Origin: Avena insularis
Taxonomy: Eukaryota > Streptophyta > Magnoliopsida > Poales > Poaceae
Direction of reading: 5' to 3'
Length of the DNA stretch: 64,000 nt
NCBI GenBank assembly: GCA_023614405.1
Contig: CM042694.1
Coordinates: 115,566,685-115,630,684 of the forward strand
The notes beneath the pieces are model-generated. The model ran no database searches and was not told the DNA's origin. It saw only the letters and a list, made by a program, of their open reading frames with translations. Positions within the stretch are counted from its first letter, which is position 1. Each line of letters begins with the position of its first letter. Below are positions 9,619 through 19,658 of this stretch, in pieces. The position numbers and the translations under genes were made by a program.

Positions 9619-12229
9619 TGGACTTCTTGAATCACTTGATTTTGAATCACTTGAAAAATGCGAAGCATGTCTAATGGGAAAAATGACTAAGACTCCATTC
9701 TCTGGAATAATGGAGCAAGCTACAGACTTATTGGAAATAATACATACCGATGTGTGCGGTCCAGTGAGTGTAGCATCACGTGGTGGATATCGTTATGTTC
9801 TCACTTTCACAGATGACTTGAGTAGATACGGGTATATCTATTTTATGAAACATAAGTCCAAAACTTTCGAGAAGTTTAAGGAATTTCAAGGTGAAGTGGA
9901 AAATCATCGTAACAAGAAGATTAAGTTTCTGCGTTCTGGCCGCGGAGGTGAATATCTGAGTTATGAGTTTGGCATGCATTTAAAGAAATATGGAATACTT
10001 TCGCAGTTGACACCGCCGGGAATACCACAGCGTAATGGTGTGTCTGAACGTCGTAATCGAACTCTCTTAGATATGGTTCGGTCTATGATGTCTCTTACAG
10101 ATTTACCGCTATCATTTTGGGGCTATGCATTAGAGACAGCCGCATTCACTTTAAATAGGGCACCATCTAAATCCGTTGAAACGACACCGTACGAATTGTG
10201 GTTTGGTAAGAAACCTAAGTTGTCGTTCCTTAAAGTTTGGGGTTGCGAAGCATATGTAAAGAAGTTACAGCCTGATAAGCTTGAACCCAATGCGGAGAAA
10301 TGCGTCTTCATAGGATACCCTAAAGAAACAATTGGGTATACCTTCTATCATAGATCCGAAGGCAAAGTTTTTGTTGCTAAGAATGGATCCTTTCTTAAGA
10401 AGGAATTTCTCTCGAAAGAAGTGACTGGAAGGAAAGTAGAACTCGATGAGGTTATTGAACCTTCCCTCGGAGTTGAGAGTAGCGCAGCACCGGAAGATGT
10501 TTTTGTGCCGCCTGCACCAACTGGAGAGGAAGCTAATGATGCTGATCATGAAACTTCGAACGAAGTTACTGCTGAACCTCGTAGGTCAACGAGGGTTCGT
10601 ACCACTCCTGAATGGTATGACTCTGCCTTGAACATCATGTTGGTGGACAACACTGATGACCCTGCGACATATGAAGAAGCTATGGTGAGCCCAGATTCTG
10701 ACAAATGGCTGGAAGCCATGAAATCCAAAATGGGATCCATGTACGAAAACCAAGTATGGACTTTGGTGGACTTACCAGATGGCCGTAAGGCTGTCGAGAA
10801 CAAATGGATTTTCAAAAGAAAAACAGATGCTGATGGTAATGTTACCGTCTATAAAGCTCGACTTGTCGCGAAAGGGTTCCGACAAATTCAAGGAGTTGAC
10901 TACGATGAGACTTTCTCACCAGTAGCAAAGCTAAAGTCTGTGAGGATTTTGTTAGCAATCGCTGCATATTTCGATTATGAAATTTGGCAAATGGATGTCA
11001 AAACAGCGTTCCTTAATGGTGACATTGAGGAAGAGTTGTATATGGTACAACCCAAGGGTTTTGTCGATCCTAGTGATGCTGACAAGGTATGCAAACTTCA
11101 TCGCTCCATTTATGGACTGAAGCAAGCATCCCGGAGTTGGAATCAACGTTTTGATAAAGTAATCAAAAACTTTGGATTTATACAAACTTATGGAGAAGCT
11201 TGTATTTACAAGAAAGTGAGTGGGAGCTCTGTAGCATTCCTAGTACTATATGTAGATGACATATTGTTGATTGGGAATGATATAGAACTTCTTAATAGTG
11301 TCAAAACCTATTTGAATAATAGTTTTTCAATGAAGGATCTTGGTGAAGCGGCATATATTCTAGGCATCAAAATTAATAGAGATAGATCAAGACGCCTAAT
11401 AGCTCTTTCACAAAGTACATACTTAGACAAAGTTCTAAAGAAGTTTAGAATGGAAGAGAGCAAGAAAGGGTTCGTGCCCATGTTGTCAGGTAAGACCTTG
11501 AGTAAGACTCAAAGTCCGGCTACGGCAGAAGATAGAGAAAAGATGAATAATATTCCCTATGCCTCAGCCATAGGTTCTATCATGTATGCCATGTTGTGTA
11601 CAAGACCGGATATAGCACATGCTGTTAGTTTGACTAGCAGATATCAAAGTGATCCTGGAATGGAACACTGGACAACGGTCAAAAATATCCTAAAGTACCT
11701 GAATAGGACTAAGGATATGGTTCTTTCTTATGGAGGTGATGAACAGCTTGTTGTAAATAGTTACACTGATGCTAGTTGGAACACTGATCCAGATGACTCG
11801 AAGTCACACCGATACGTATTTATTTTGAATGGTGCTGCAGTGAGCTGGAGGAGTGCCAAGCAAAGCGTTGTGGCGAAATCTTCAACTGAATCGGAATACA
11901 TAGCTGCTTCGGAGGCTGCACAAGAAGACATATGGATGAAGGAGTTCATTACTGAACTTGGCGTGGTTCCTAGTGCGTTGGACCCAATGGCCACCTACTG
12001 TGACAACACAGGTGCCATAGCTAATGCACAGGAGCCAAGGTCACATAGCAAGCTGAAGCACATCAAGCTACGTTTCCATGTTATTCGCGAGTATGTCCGA
12101 GATGGTGACATAAAGATTTGCAAAGTACACACTGATCTGAATGTGGAAGATCCATTGACTAAACCTCTCCCTAGAGCAAAGAATGACCAACACCAGAACG
12201 CCATGGGTGTTAGGTATATTACCATGTAA
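9542..12229 (+). CDS. Copia integrase-reverse transcriptase-RNase H polyprotein segment, 895 aa, one integrase catalytic residue altered
   Basis: Longest intact frame in the window. The order is GAG-pre-integrase with the CxxC half of a zinc finger (C40, C43), integrase core (about 60-250), RT (about 403-645), RNase H (about 735-870). In the integrase core D70 (HTD) and E169 (NGVSERR) are present, but residue 133, 36 residues before E169 where the second catalytic aspartate belongs, is glycine (RSGRGGEY, codon 9938-9940). The RT box YVDD is intact at residues 570-573 (11249-11260). RNase H keeps YTDAS (D743), SSTESEY and CDNTGA (D822). The annotated ATG is only the first in frame; biologically this is the back half of gag-pol, and the first zinc-finger histidine is lost in the upstream frame change. 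RT and RNase H could be active; integrase probably is not. Confidence 0.93.
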   Translation: MIILHTCGNRCLGHIGVKRMKKLHSDGLLESLDFESLEKCEACLMGKMTKTPFSGIMEQATDLLEIIHTDVCGPVSVASRGGYRYVLTFTDDLSRYGYIYFMKHKSKTFEKFKEFQGEVENHRNKKIKFLRSGRGGEYLSYEFGMHLKKYGILSQLTPPGIPQRNGVSERRNRTLLDMVRSMMSLTDLPLSFWGYALETAAFTLNRAPSKSVETTPYELWFGKKPKLSFLKVWGCEAYVKKLQPDKLEPNAEKCVFIGYPKETIGYTFYHRSEGKVFVAKNGSFLKKEFLSKEVTGRKVELDEVIEPSLGVESSAAPEDVFVPPAPTGEEANDADHETSNEVTAEPRRSTRVRTTPEWYDSALNIMLVDNTDDPATYEEAMVSPDSDKWLEAMKSKMGSMYENQVWTLVDLPDGRKAVENKWIFKRKTDADGNVTVYKARLVAKGFRQIQGVDYDETFSPVAKLKSVRILLAIAAYFDYEIWQMDVKTAFLNGDIEEELYMVQPKGFVDPSDADKVCKLHRSIYGLKQASRSWNQRFDKVIKNFGFIQTYGEACIYKKVSGSSVAFLVLYVDDILLIGNDIELLNSVKTYLNNSFSMKDLGEAAYILGIKINRDRSRRLIALSQSTYLDKVLKKFRMEESKKGFVPMLSGKTLSKTQSPATAEDREKMNNIPYASAIGSIMYAMLCTRPDIAHAVSLTSRYQSDPGMEHWTTVKNILKYLNRTKDMVLSYGGDEQLVVNSYTDASWNTDPDDSKSHRYVFILNGAAVSWRSAKQSVVAKSSTESEYIAASEAAQEDIWMKEFITELGVVPSALDPMATYCDNTGAIANAQEPRSHSKLKHIKLRFHVIREYVRDGDIKICKVHTDLNVEDPLTKPLPRAKNDQHQNAMGVRYITM

Positions 12230-12250
12230 TCTAGATTATTGACTCTAGTG

Positions 12251-12262
12251 CAAGTGGGAGAC
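12251..12262 (+). other. Copia-2 polypurine tract
   Basis: CAAGTGGGAGAC immediately precedes the 3' LTR, the site where plus-strand DNA synthesis is primed. The same tract precedes the 3' LTRs of Copia-3 and Copia-4. Confidence 0.9.
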
Positions 12263-13824
12263 TGTTGGAGATATGCCCAAGAGGCAATAATAAAAGTGGT
12301 TATTATTATATCTTTGTGTTTATGATGAATGTTTACATCCCATGCTATAATTATATTATAAGGAAACACTGATACATGTGTGTTTTGTAAACATAAAAGA
12401 GTCCCTAGTAAGCCTCTTGTGGAACTAGCTTGTTGATTAAATGATGATCATGGTTTCCTGATCATGGACATTGGATGTCATTAATAACAAGGTTGTATCA
12501 TTAGGAGAATGATGTGATGGACACACACCCATAGTAAGCATAGCATAATATCAAGTCATTAAGTTCAGACATAAGCTTTCAAATACATAGTAACCTAATC
12601 CTTCGACCATGAGGTTATGTTAATCACCATCACCGGATGGGTACTTTGATGACATCAAACACCGCTTCATAACTGGGTGGTTATAAAGGTGTCATTGGGT
12701 ATTCTGAAAATATGTGTTGAAGCCCATGGACCAAGATTGGGATTTGTCCATCCATATGACGGATAGATATGCTCTGGGCCCTCTCGGTGGAATGTCATCT
12801 AGTTAGCTTGCAAGCATGTGACTAGGTCACAAGCATGTTAATGGTTCTATCGATCACAAAGTCATCGTTGAGTATGTGGGAGCCGTTATGGATCTCCAGA
12901 TCCCGCTGATGGTTATTGATCGGAGAGCTGTCTTCATCATGTCTGCATATTCACGAACCGTAGGGTGACACACTTAAGGTTCGAAGTTGTTTTAAGTAGA
13001 TATGGAATGTGCGTTGGAGACCAAATGTTGTTCGGAGTCTCGGATTGGATCCGGGACATCACGAGGAGATCCGGAATTGTCCGAAAATAAGATTCATATA
13101 TTGGGGATCATTTTCTAAGTTAGGAAATGTTCCGGAGTGTTTGTATGGAGATTCTAGAAGGTTTCGGAATGTTCTGGAAGGTTCTAGAAGAGTTCTTGGT
13201 GTTTACTTGAAAACCAAGAAAAGGTCAAAGGAAACCTTGTGGGGCGAGACACGAATTCGTGGGGGAGGAGGACTCCTCCCCCCTTCCCAACCCGCCGGCC
13301 ATAGGAGGGGAGTCCTACTAGGACTCCCCCTCCCCTGGCGTGCCTCCCTCCTTTAAATAGAAGGGAGGGGGCGCCCCCTCCTACCCCTCTCTCATAACAA
13401 GCTCTAGCCGCCGCCTCTCTCCTCTACCTTCGCTCTGCTCCGACTTAGGCGAAGCCCTGCAGAATTCTCTCCTCCACCACCACCACCACACCATCGTGCT
13501 GCTGGGATTCCGTGGAGAAGATCTACTACCTCACGTCATTGGAACGGGAGAGGAAGGTCCGCCGACCGCACGCAGTGACCGATCATGAAGCGCCGGAACG
13601 GGGCGCCGGAAGGATCGTCCACACGATCTTGAGATCGGCAAGTGATCGACTACATCAACCCCGAGATCTAATCTCGTAACGCTTTCGGTTCTATGAGGGT
13701 TATTACAGATCTATCTCGTTGCTCATGTCTAATAGATTAGATCTTGGCTTTTATCTAGATTAGATCTGGGTTTTGTTCGTTCTTGCGGTAGAAATTTTTT
13801 GTTTTCCATGCTACGAACCCATCA
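12263..13824 (+). repeat. Copia-2 3' LTR with internal deletion
   Basis: Starts TGTTGGAGAT and ends CCCATCA followed by the target duplication (1562 bp). It lacks about 130 bp present in the 5' LTR (about 6190-6318), with CACAAG joined directly to CATGTTAATGG near 12835. It also differs from the 5' LTR by scattered substitutions, so the insertion is not recent. Confidence 0.92.
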
Positions 13825-14540
13825 CTGTTGTACGGCATTGGCTTGGTGTCGGCATCGGCCTGTCATACGGTACCTGTAGCTGGGCGAAGGTTTCGGCGGA
13901 GATCACTTTCAGGCCAGCGCCTCCGTCGATGAGGGTTTTTGCCACCACAATGTTGTTGATGGTGGGGGTGCAGATCAGGGGGAGAGTGCAAATGGGCCTA
14001 GTGGAGACGGGGTGGTCGCTGGCGTCGAAGGTGATGGTGCACTGAGACCACCTAAGCCTTGGTGAGGGAATTCCTGGCCTAGCCGCCGCCACCTCGCGAG
14101 TGAGCAGCTTGAAGTGCCGGTTGGACGTCAGGGCCTGGGAGCCGCGGAGGATCCAGGCTATAGCATCATGCGGCACCTGGTAGCCCCCGGGGTCCTCGAC
14201 ACGTCCATTCTCCTGGGGGTGTGGGTGCTGTTGTACGGCGTTGGCTTGGTGGCCCACTGGAGGGGTGTCACGCCCCCCAGAGTTGTTGTTCTAGCGGTTA
14301 GCTCCTTGGTTGCCTCCGCCTTGGCTGCCCCGCTCGCCGCCCGGCTTCCCCTTGCTCTGGCTGTTGTGTAGGTCACGACATTTCTTGAGCTCGTAGCATT
14401 CGTCGGTGGGGTGGCCTGGCTTCTTATGGAAGTGGCAGTACTGGCTGTCGTCACGCTCTCTCCCACCGTTCCCTTCGCGAGGAGTCTTCCGATCCGCCTC
14501 TGTGGCCAGCACGGTGGCGGTCTTGAGTTTGGGGTCCTTG
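13825..14540 (-). pseudogene. Ty3/gypsy gag zinc knuckle and protease segment
   Basis: Minus-strand continuation of the gypsy element whose gag lies at 26251-27170. The frame 14291-14512 carries a CHHC-type knuckle (YCHFHKKPGHPTDEC), seen in Tat/Retand-type plant gypsy gag. The frame 13811-14257 carries the protease region with TLIDGGAG. After the protease the sequence jumps back (near 13848) to a copy of the segment at about 14231-14250. A roughly 400 bp stretch containing the protease is therefore tandemly duplicated, and Copia-2 split the second copy. The upstream junction at 14540 is the Copia-3 insertion site. Confidence 0.82.
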
Positions 14541-14776
14541 TGAAGGGAATATGCCCTAGAGGCAATAATAAAGTGGTTATTATCTTATTCCATGTTTATG
14601 ATAAATGTTTATTTTGCATGCTATAATTGTATTGATAGGAAACATCAATACATGTGTGTTTAATAAACAAAAAGGGTTCCTAGTCATGCCTCTCTTATAG
14701 ACTAGCTTGTTGATTAACGGGATGATCAAGGTTTCCTGATCATGGACATTGGATGTTGTTAATAACAAGGTCACAG

Positions 14777-15321
14777 TGACATGGTTATAACCTACGGGTA
14801 CCCAATGTTAGCCTACCTGGTCCAGCCCGACGGAAGGCCCACTCGACGACCTACCCGGGTCCATGACGGCTATGACGGTTTGGCTGGAACGAAGCCCATA
14901 TGTACATGGAGTTCCAAGCGCACAAGACAAGGAAACCTCAAGACTAGATTTTACATACAACTTGTAACCTAATCGTATTGGCACCCGAGACCTAGCCTCC
15001 CCATATATAAAGGCTAGGAGGGGCCAACGAGGAGGAGAGACCCCCCGATACGCACGTACACAATAGGCAGATCTTCAGATCTACAAACTCGACTCATACT
15101 TTCGCACACGCATCCACGCCAGATCGAATCACGACCAGAACCTTCGGTTCCGCCAGAATCAAAGAGCGCATACAGGAGTAGGGTTTTCTCCGGGCCCGAA
15201 CACGGTAAATCTCGTGTCCACTGGTTGCTTGTCTGTTAACCGTGCCACGATCTCCAGCATCCCCATCTTCTCCAAAACCCAAGTCCATAACAATGGGCAT
15301 TGACGAGATGAAACCTCGTCA
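14777..15321 (+). repeat. 5' LTR of the non-coding element
   Basis: 545 bp. A TATATAAA box lies at 15004-15011, about 310 bp before the LTR end. It matches 17657-18212 apart from small indels clustered around 15050-15080 and 15165-15215. Confidence 0.9.
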
Positions 15322-16084
15322 ATTGGCGCCGTCTGTGGGAATTGGGGCTGCTGATTGTGCGGTCGTGACGGTCCCAACCCGATCGATCTACAACTCATCC
15401 ATGGGGAAAAGCTGCGCCTGAAATCAAGATCCCGGCGAGATCCCTCGCCGCCACCGGTCAGATCACATCTGGCTCGAAATCTCTTCGGCATCAGCATCTA
15501 CATCAAGCCTATATTGAAATCCACGCACCAGTGACCTACAACTCGTTTGCACCAGCATCTTCAGTTTCATCATCCATATTTTGTTCGTGGCCGTGAGATC
15601 CGTTCGTGGATAACCGAAAATAGCAAAGTCGCGGCAAAAGAATCTGGAGAGCTCACCCGCATAGAAGAAAAAAACTTGATTGGAACCCGTACTGGTGCTC
15701 CTCTGATGCGCATCACGTAAGTTAAGGAAGATTTTTTTAAGCAGTATCGCATTGATCCAAGGCATGCACCGACTGCATGTAGAAAAATAAACAAAGTGTC
15801 AGATCGGGTTTCAATGGCACGCACGCGCGGCGTGTTTCCCTTGGTGGCATTGCTTCAAGTTCCAAGGCAATTCAATCTTGCTGATCCAAAAAAAAGAAAG
15901 AGACGTGAAGCGATGCAAAAAGGAAAAATAAGTTGTAACGTGCAATCCGCAGTATGCCAATTTAGTTCGGTCCGGCATGTTGGGATCACTGTTCGCATAC
16001 GATATGAACCATGAAAGGAAGGTTTCGGCAACTACGGCTGGTCCGCACTACTGACTCCACACGAAGAAAATTGTTCCATGGTCC

Positions 16085-16380
16085 ACTTCGATCTTCAACT
16101 ATGGTGTTCGGATGCAACGACCCGATGCAGCCTTTGGTTGCGGTAACCCGCTTCATTCTTCGGATGCAGCGACCCGACACGATCTTTGATTGCGGCGACC
16201 GGCCGCATCAGCTTCAGGATCATGATCCGGGGGTTCTTTAGACTCCAGCAACCCGCTGCGGTCCTCGGCCCCGGCGAGCGACGCAGTTTTCGGCTGCGGT
16301 GACCCGATACATCCTTCAGATGCGATGACCCGGTGCGGTCATCGGTTGCAACAATCTTCCGATGCGGAGCTCGCTATCGC
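16085..16380 (+). repeat. Degenerate short tandem repeat inside the non-coding element
   Basis: Repeated GATGCAGCGACCCG-like phrases (GATGCAACGACCCGATGCAG, GATGCAGCGACCCGACAC, GCTGCGGTGACCCGATAC and others) recur irregularly every 35-70 bp. No coding sense is visible. The segments on either side, 15322-16084 and 16381-17040, show no gene. Confidence 0.6.
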
Positions 16381-17040
16381 CATCGACCTCAGGAACCCGT
16401 CGCTGCTATGACCGTGGTTCGCCGCGTTGACTACGTCCGCCGCATGACCCACTACCGCGTCGACTCCGTCCACGACAACTACAACCAACAAAGCTAAGTT
16501 CTCTACTCAGAGTTGATTTTATTTTATCTTTAACTCGCACTCGAAACACTCGGGGGCTGCGCCCTCTTCGAGTAACCTAATGTGCCATCGGCTCCACGCA
16601 CTCGAGCACCTCGAACGCGACAGCCCGAGTAGCTGATTCTGCCTGATCGTCGAATCCTTGAACTCCGAGCGCCTCGGCAAGGTACTGAGACTAAGGGTAA
16701 TCAGGCTAACGAAAAGGCCTAGCATACAGTGCAAAAGTGTCGACTCGATCGGCACCAGAATCTTACTAAACAAGCCAAAAGGCAAATATTCCTTACAAGA
16801 TACAAGTACTTCACAATTCTCTATGTTTTATGCAGCTTACAAAGACGTGATGCTGGCCACGCACCCGACTGATGCGACACTGGTCGCGCACCCGACATAA
16901 GCAATGGTGTCGACTTCATCCGGAACGTCGAGTCCTTCTGGCTAAAATGCCGCATCACTCCGCTACGTTGACTCCTGGCTCCTTATGTGTAAGACGCTGA
17001 CTCGATGCACTTCCGGGTCAGTGGTTTCTCCTCGCATGAG

Positions 17041-17656
17041 TCTCCACTCGAGTCTGCGACTCGACTAGACACTCGAGGGCTACTCCTATCAGAAGCGCTG
17101 GTCGCGTACCTAATGTACTTCCGGGGTCAGCGGTACGCCCACGAGATTTTCGGCTACAACTGCACGATACAAGACTCGAGTCTCTGCTCGAGTCTACGAC
17201 TCCGCCAGACACTCGGGGGCTACTCCAAACTGGAGCGCTGGTCGCGCACACACAAGATCTTCGAGTCCTACGCCGAGTCTACGACTCCACTACGGACTCG
17301 GGGGCTACTCCCATAGGGAGGATTGATTCAAGCATCCGAAAAAAAAAATTGTGTCCTACGAACCTGAAGCAAACAACGGCTGAATTAAAGTCTCTGCTCA
17401 AGTCTACGACTCGAACAGACACTCGGGGGCTACTCCCATAGGGAGCGCTGGTCGCGCACCCTATAGTCCATTGTGTTGACTACGTCCATGATGTCGATTC
17501 CTTTACAACAGCCGAACAAATTCAGCTGACCCGATGAACTTCCGGGTGAAGTGCTTCGCACTCGACACAACTTTCGACTCCGACATCCAAATACAAGGTT
17601 CAATACAACTAAGTCTCCACCCGAATCTACATTTCGGATGGACACTCGGGGGCTAC
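17041..17656 (+). repeat. Array of PPT-like units before the 3' LTR of the non-coding element
   Basis: The phrase ACTCGGGGGCTAC recurs at about 17070 (with GAG), 17210, 17293, 17420 and directly before the 3' LTR at 17644-17656. Units also share CGAGTCT(A)CGACTC and GAGCGCTGGTCGCGCAC. The last copy is in the polypurine-tract position, so the array looks like repeated duplication of the PPT neighbourhood. A weaker copy lies at 16547. Confidence 0.8.
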
Positions 17657-18212
17657 TGACATGGTTATAACCTACGGGTACCCGATGTTAGCCTACCTGG
17701 TCCAGCCCGACGGAAGGCCCACTCGACGACCTACCCGGGTCCATGACGGCTATGACGGTTTGGCTGGAACGAAGCCCATATGTACATGGAGTCCCAAGCG
17801 CACAAGACAAGGAAACCTCAAGACTAGAGTTTGAATACAACTTGTAACCTAATCGTATTGGCACCCGAGACCTAGCCTCCCCATATATAAAGGCTAGGAG
17901 GGGCCAACGAGGAGGAGAGACCCCCCGATACGCACGTACAGTATAGACAGATCTACAGATCTACAAACTCGACTCATACTTTCACACACGCATCCACGCC
18001 AGATCGAATCTGCGCACCCTGTAACCTTCGGTTCCGCCGTAATCAAAGAGCAGACAAGCAGGAGTAGGGTTTTCCCTCCGGGGGCCTGAACCTGGGTAAA
18101 TCTCGTGTCCCCTGGTTGCTTGTCTGTTAACCGTGCCACGATCTCCAGCATCCCCATCATCTCCAAAACCCAAGTCCATAACAATGGGCATTGACGAGAT
18201 GAAACCTCGTCA
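17657..18212 (+). repeat. 3' LTR of the non-coding element
   Basis: 556 bp copy of the 5' LTR, with a TATATAAA box at 17884-17891. It ends with CCTCGTCA before the duplicated target bases. Confidence 0.9.
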
Positions 18213-19658
18213 CACAACATTTGTGAAATGATGTGATGAACATTCATCCAAAGTATAGCATTACGATCAAGTCATTGTGTTTATATTGCTATAACATCAT
18301 ACGAAGTAATCTTTATCCTTAGACCATGAGATCATGTTAATTGCTAACACCGAAAGAGTATCTTGATAACATCAAACGTCACACCGTAACAGGGTGACTA
18401 TAAAGATGGGTTCAGTGCTACGAAGGTGTTATGTTGAGGCTCATGGATAAGGAGTGGGATTTGTCAATCCAGATGACAGATAGATATACTCTGGGCCCTC
18501 TCGGTGATATCACATTGGGATAGCTTGCAAGCAAGTGATGTGATCACTAGAATGTTATATCACGGGAACGAGAAAAGAGTGCATGTCGGTAACAAGATCA
18601 AACTAGCTATGGAGATACCGATGATCGAATCTCTGACATGTAATATATCACGGGACAAAGGGATTTAGTTACTAGCGTTAAAGGTTCTCACGATCACATA
18701 AGTCATCGTTGAATGTGTAGGAGTCAGTATGGATCTCCAGGTCCCGCTGCTGATTATTGATCGGAGAGGGGTCTCGATCATGTCTGCATTATTTGTGAAC
18801 CGTAGGGTGACACACTTAAGGGATACCGACACCATTTGGAGCAAATATGTTTCAGATAAAGATTTAAGAAAGCGCTGGAATTATTTTAATAGACACCGAA
18901 ACTGTTTCGGGTGAAATTGCTGAAATTGGTTCTGCATGTAATATTGAAATGTTGCAAGGGGTTTTATGTGAATGTTTGTTAATTAAAGTAATTAACAAAA
19001 TTCTGAATAAAAATAATAAAAGAGTTTTATTAAATGAGAGAGCATTAAATTTGGAGAAATTTAATGCATTTAAAGTGGAGACTTTAAAAGAGAATGTGAA
19101 GGGGCAAATTTATGTGGAGGGAGTTACCACCACATGAATGGAGGAGGTGAAGAGTCACCTCCTCCATGCGCCGGCCATGAAGGAGGGGCACCCCCCTCCT
19201 CCTATAAAAGGCCACCCCCCCTCACTTCTCACACACACCTCCTTGTGAAGGATCTCTCTCCCCCTCTAGTATTATTCCCCATGGTCTCGGATTAGCGAGA
19301 TACATGTTCCCGGTGGCTTTATCTGGAAAGGAGTTGCTGATTCCGCTGCTTTGCTGGAGCGAGGGACGGAGGTTGTCGAGGTACCGGACGTGTGTGCGAT
19401 CACGGATGCACCGCTGCTTTGCGGTGCTGGACTTGGTGGTGCTGGAGCCGGACCTGCTGGACTTCATCACGATCTTGAGATCGACAAGTGTACGACTACA
19501 TCAACCACGAGTTCCTACTCGTTAACAAAGCTCGTTGTCTACGAGGGTAAGTTCTCCTTGGATGTATGTCCACGTGTTGCTTTGTACCTAGTAGATAGAT
19601 CTTGGCGTGTAGTTCACACCGTAGGAAATTTTTTGTTTTCTATGCTGCGGACCCAACA

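Larger units (their letters stand above)
5263..10440. repeat. Right arm of the giant inverted repeat
   Basis: This is the mirror of 1-5191. It starts inside the gypsy protease fragment and runs through the 5' LTR, leader, gag and integrase of Copia-2. The match stops only because the left arm meets the window edge, so the true arm may be longer. Where the arms differ inside the Copia pol region, the right arm keeps an open reading frame and the left does not. Confidence 0.9.
5621..13824 (+). mobile_element. Copia-2: nearly complete Copia LTR retrotransposon
   Basis: BARE/Angela-like element of 8204 bp with all structural parts: 5' LTR 5621-7276, PBS 7278-7289, leader, gag relic, integrase-RT-RNase H frame, PPT 12251-12262, 3' LTR 12263-13824. 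It is flanked by the 5 bp target duplication CTGTT (5616-5620 and 13825-13829). The host sequence is a minus-strand gypsy protease region. Gag has a frameshift and a stop, the protease motif is altered, and one integrase catalytic residue is changed, so it should not transpose by itself, although RT and RNase H look intact. Confidence 0.95.
14777..18212 (+). mobile_element. Non-coding LTR retrotransposon (LARD-like, probably Ty3/gypsy-derived)
   Basis: 3.4 kb element with LTRs 14777-15321 and 17657-18212, both starting TGACATGGTTATAACCTACG and ending GAAACCTCGTCA. The flanking target duplication is imperfect, CACAG (14772-14776) versus CACAA (18213-18217). After the 5' LTR comes ATTGGCGCCGTCTGTGGGAA, a PBS-like site of the TGGCGCC type. 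The 2.3 kb interior has only short frames without domain signal, so it would need proteins from another element. Its 3' part is built of repeats ending in CTCGGGGGCTAC. Many small indels between the LTRs suggest an old insertion or consensus errors. Confidence 0.9.
14541..19658 (+). repeat. Copia-3 5' LTR, split in two
   Basis: The LTR consists of 14541-14776 plus 18218-19658, about 1.68 kb without the insert, matching the 1673 bp 3' LTR. A TATAAAAG box lies at 19203-19210. The insert carries its own LTRs. Confidence 0.9.

Noticed and set aside
9542..12229. Endogenous pararetrovirus as source of the RT frame
   Set aside because: The order integrase before RT, flanking LTRs, PBS, PPT and a 5 bp target duplication define a Copia retrotransposon.
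17005..17316. 103-codon frame inside the non-coding LTR element
   Set aside because: It translates the CTCGGGGGCTAC repeat array.
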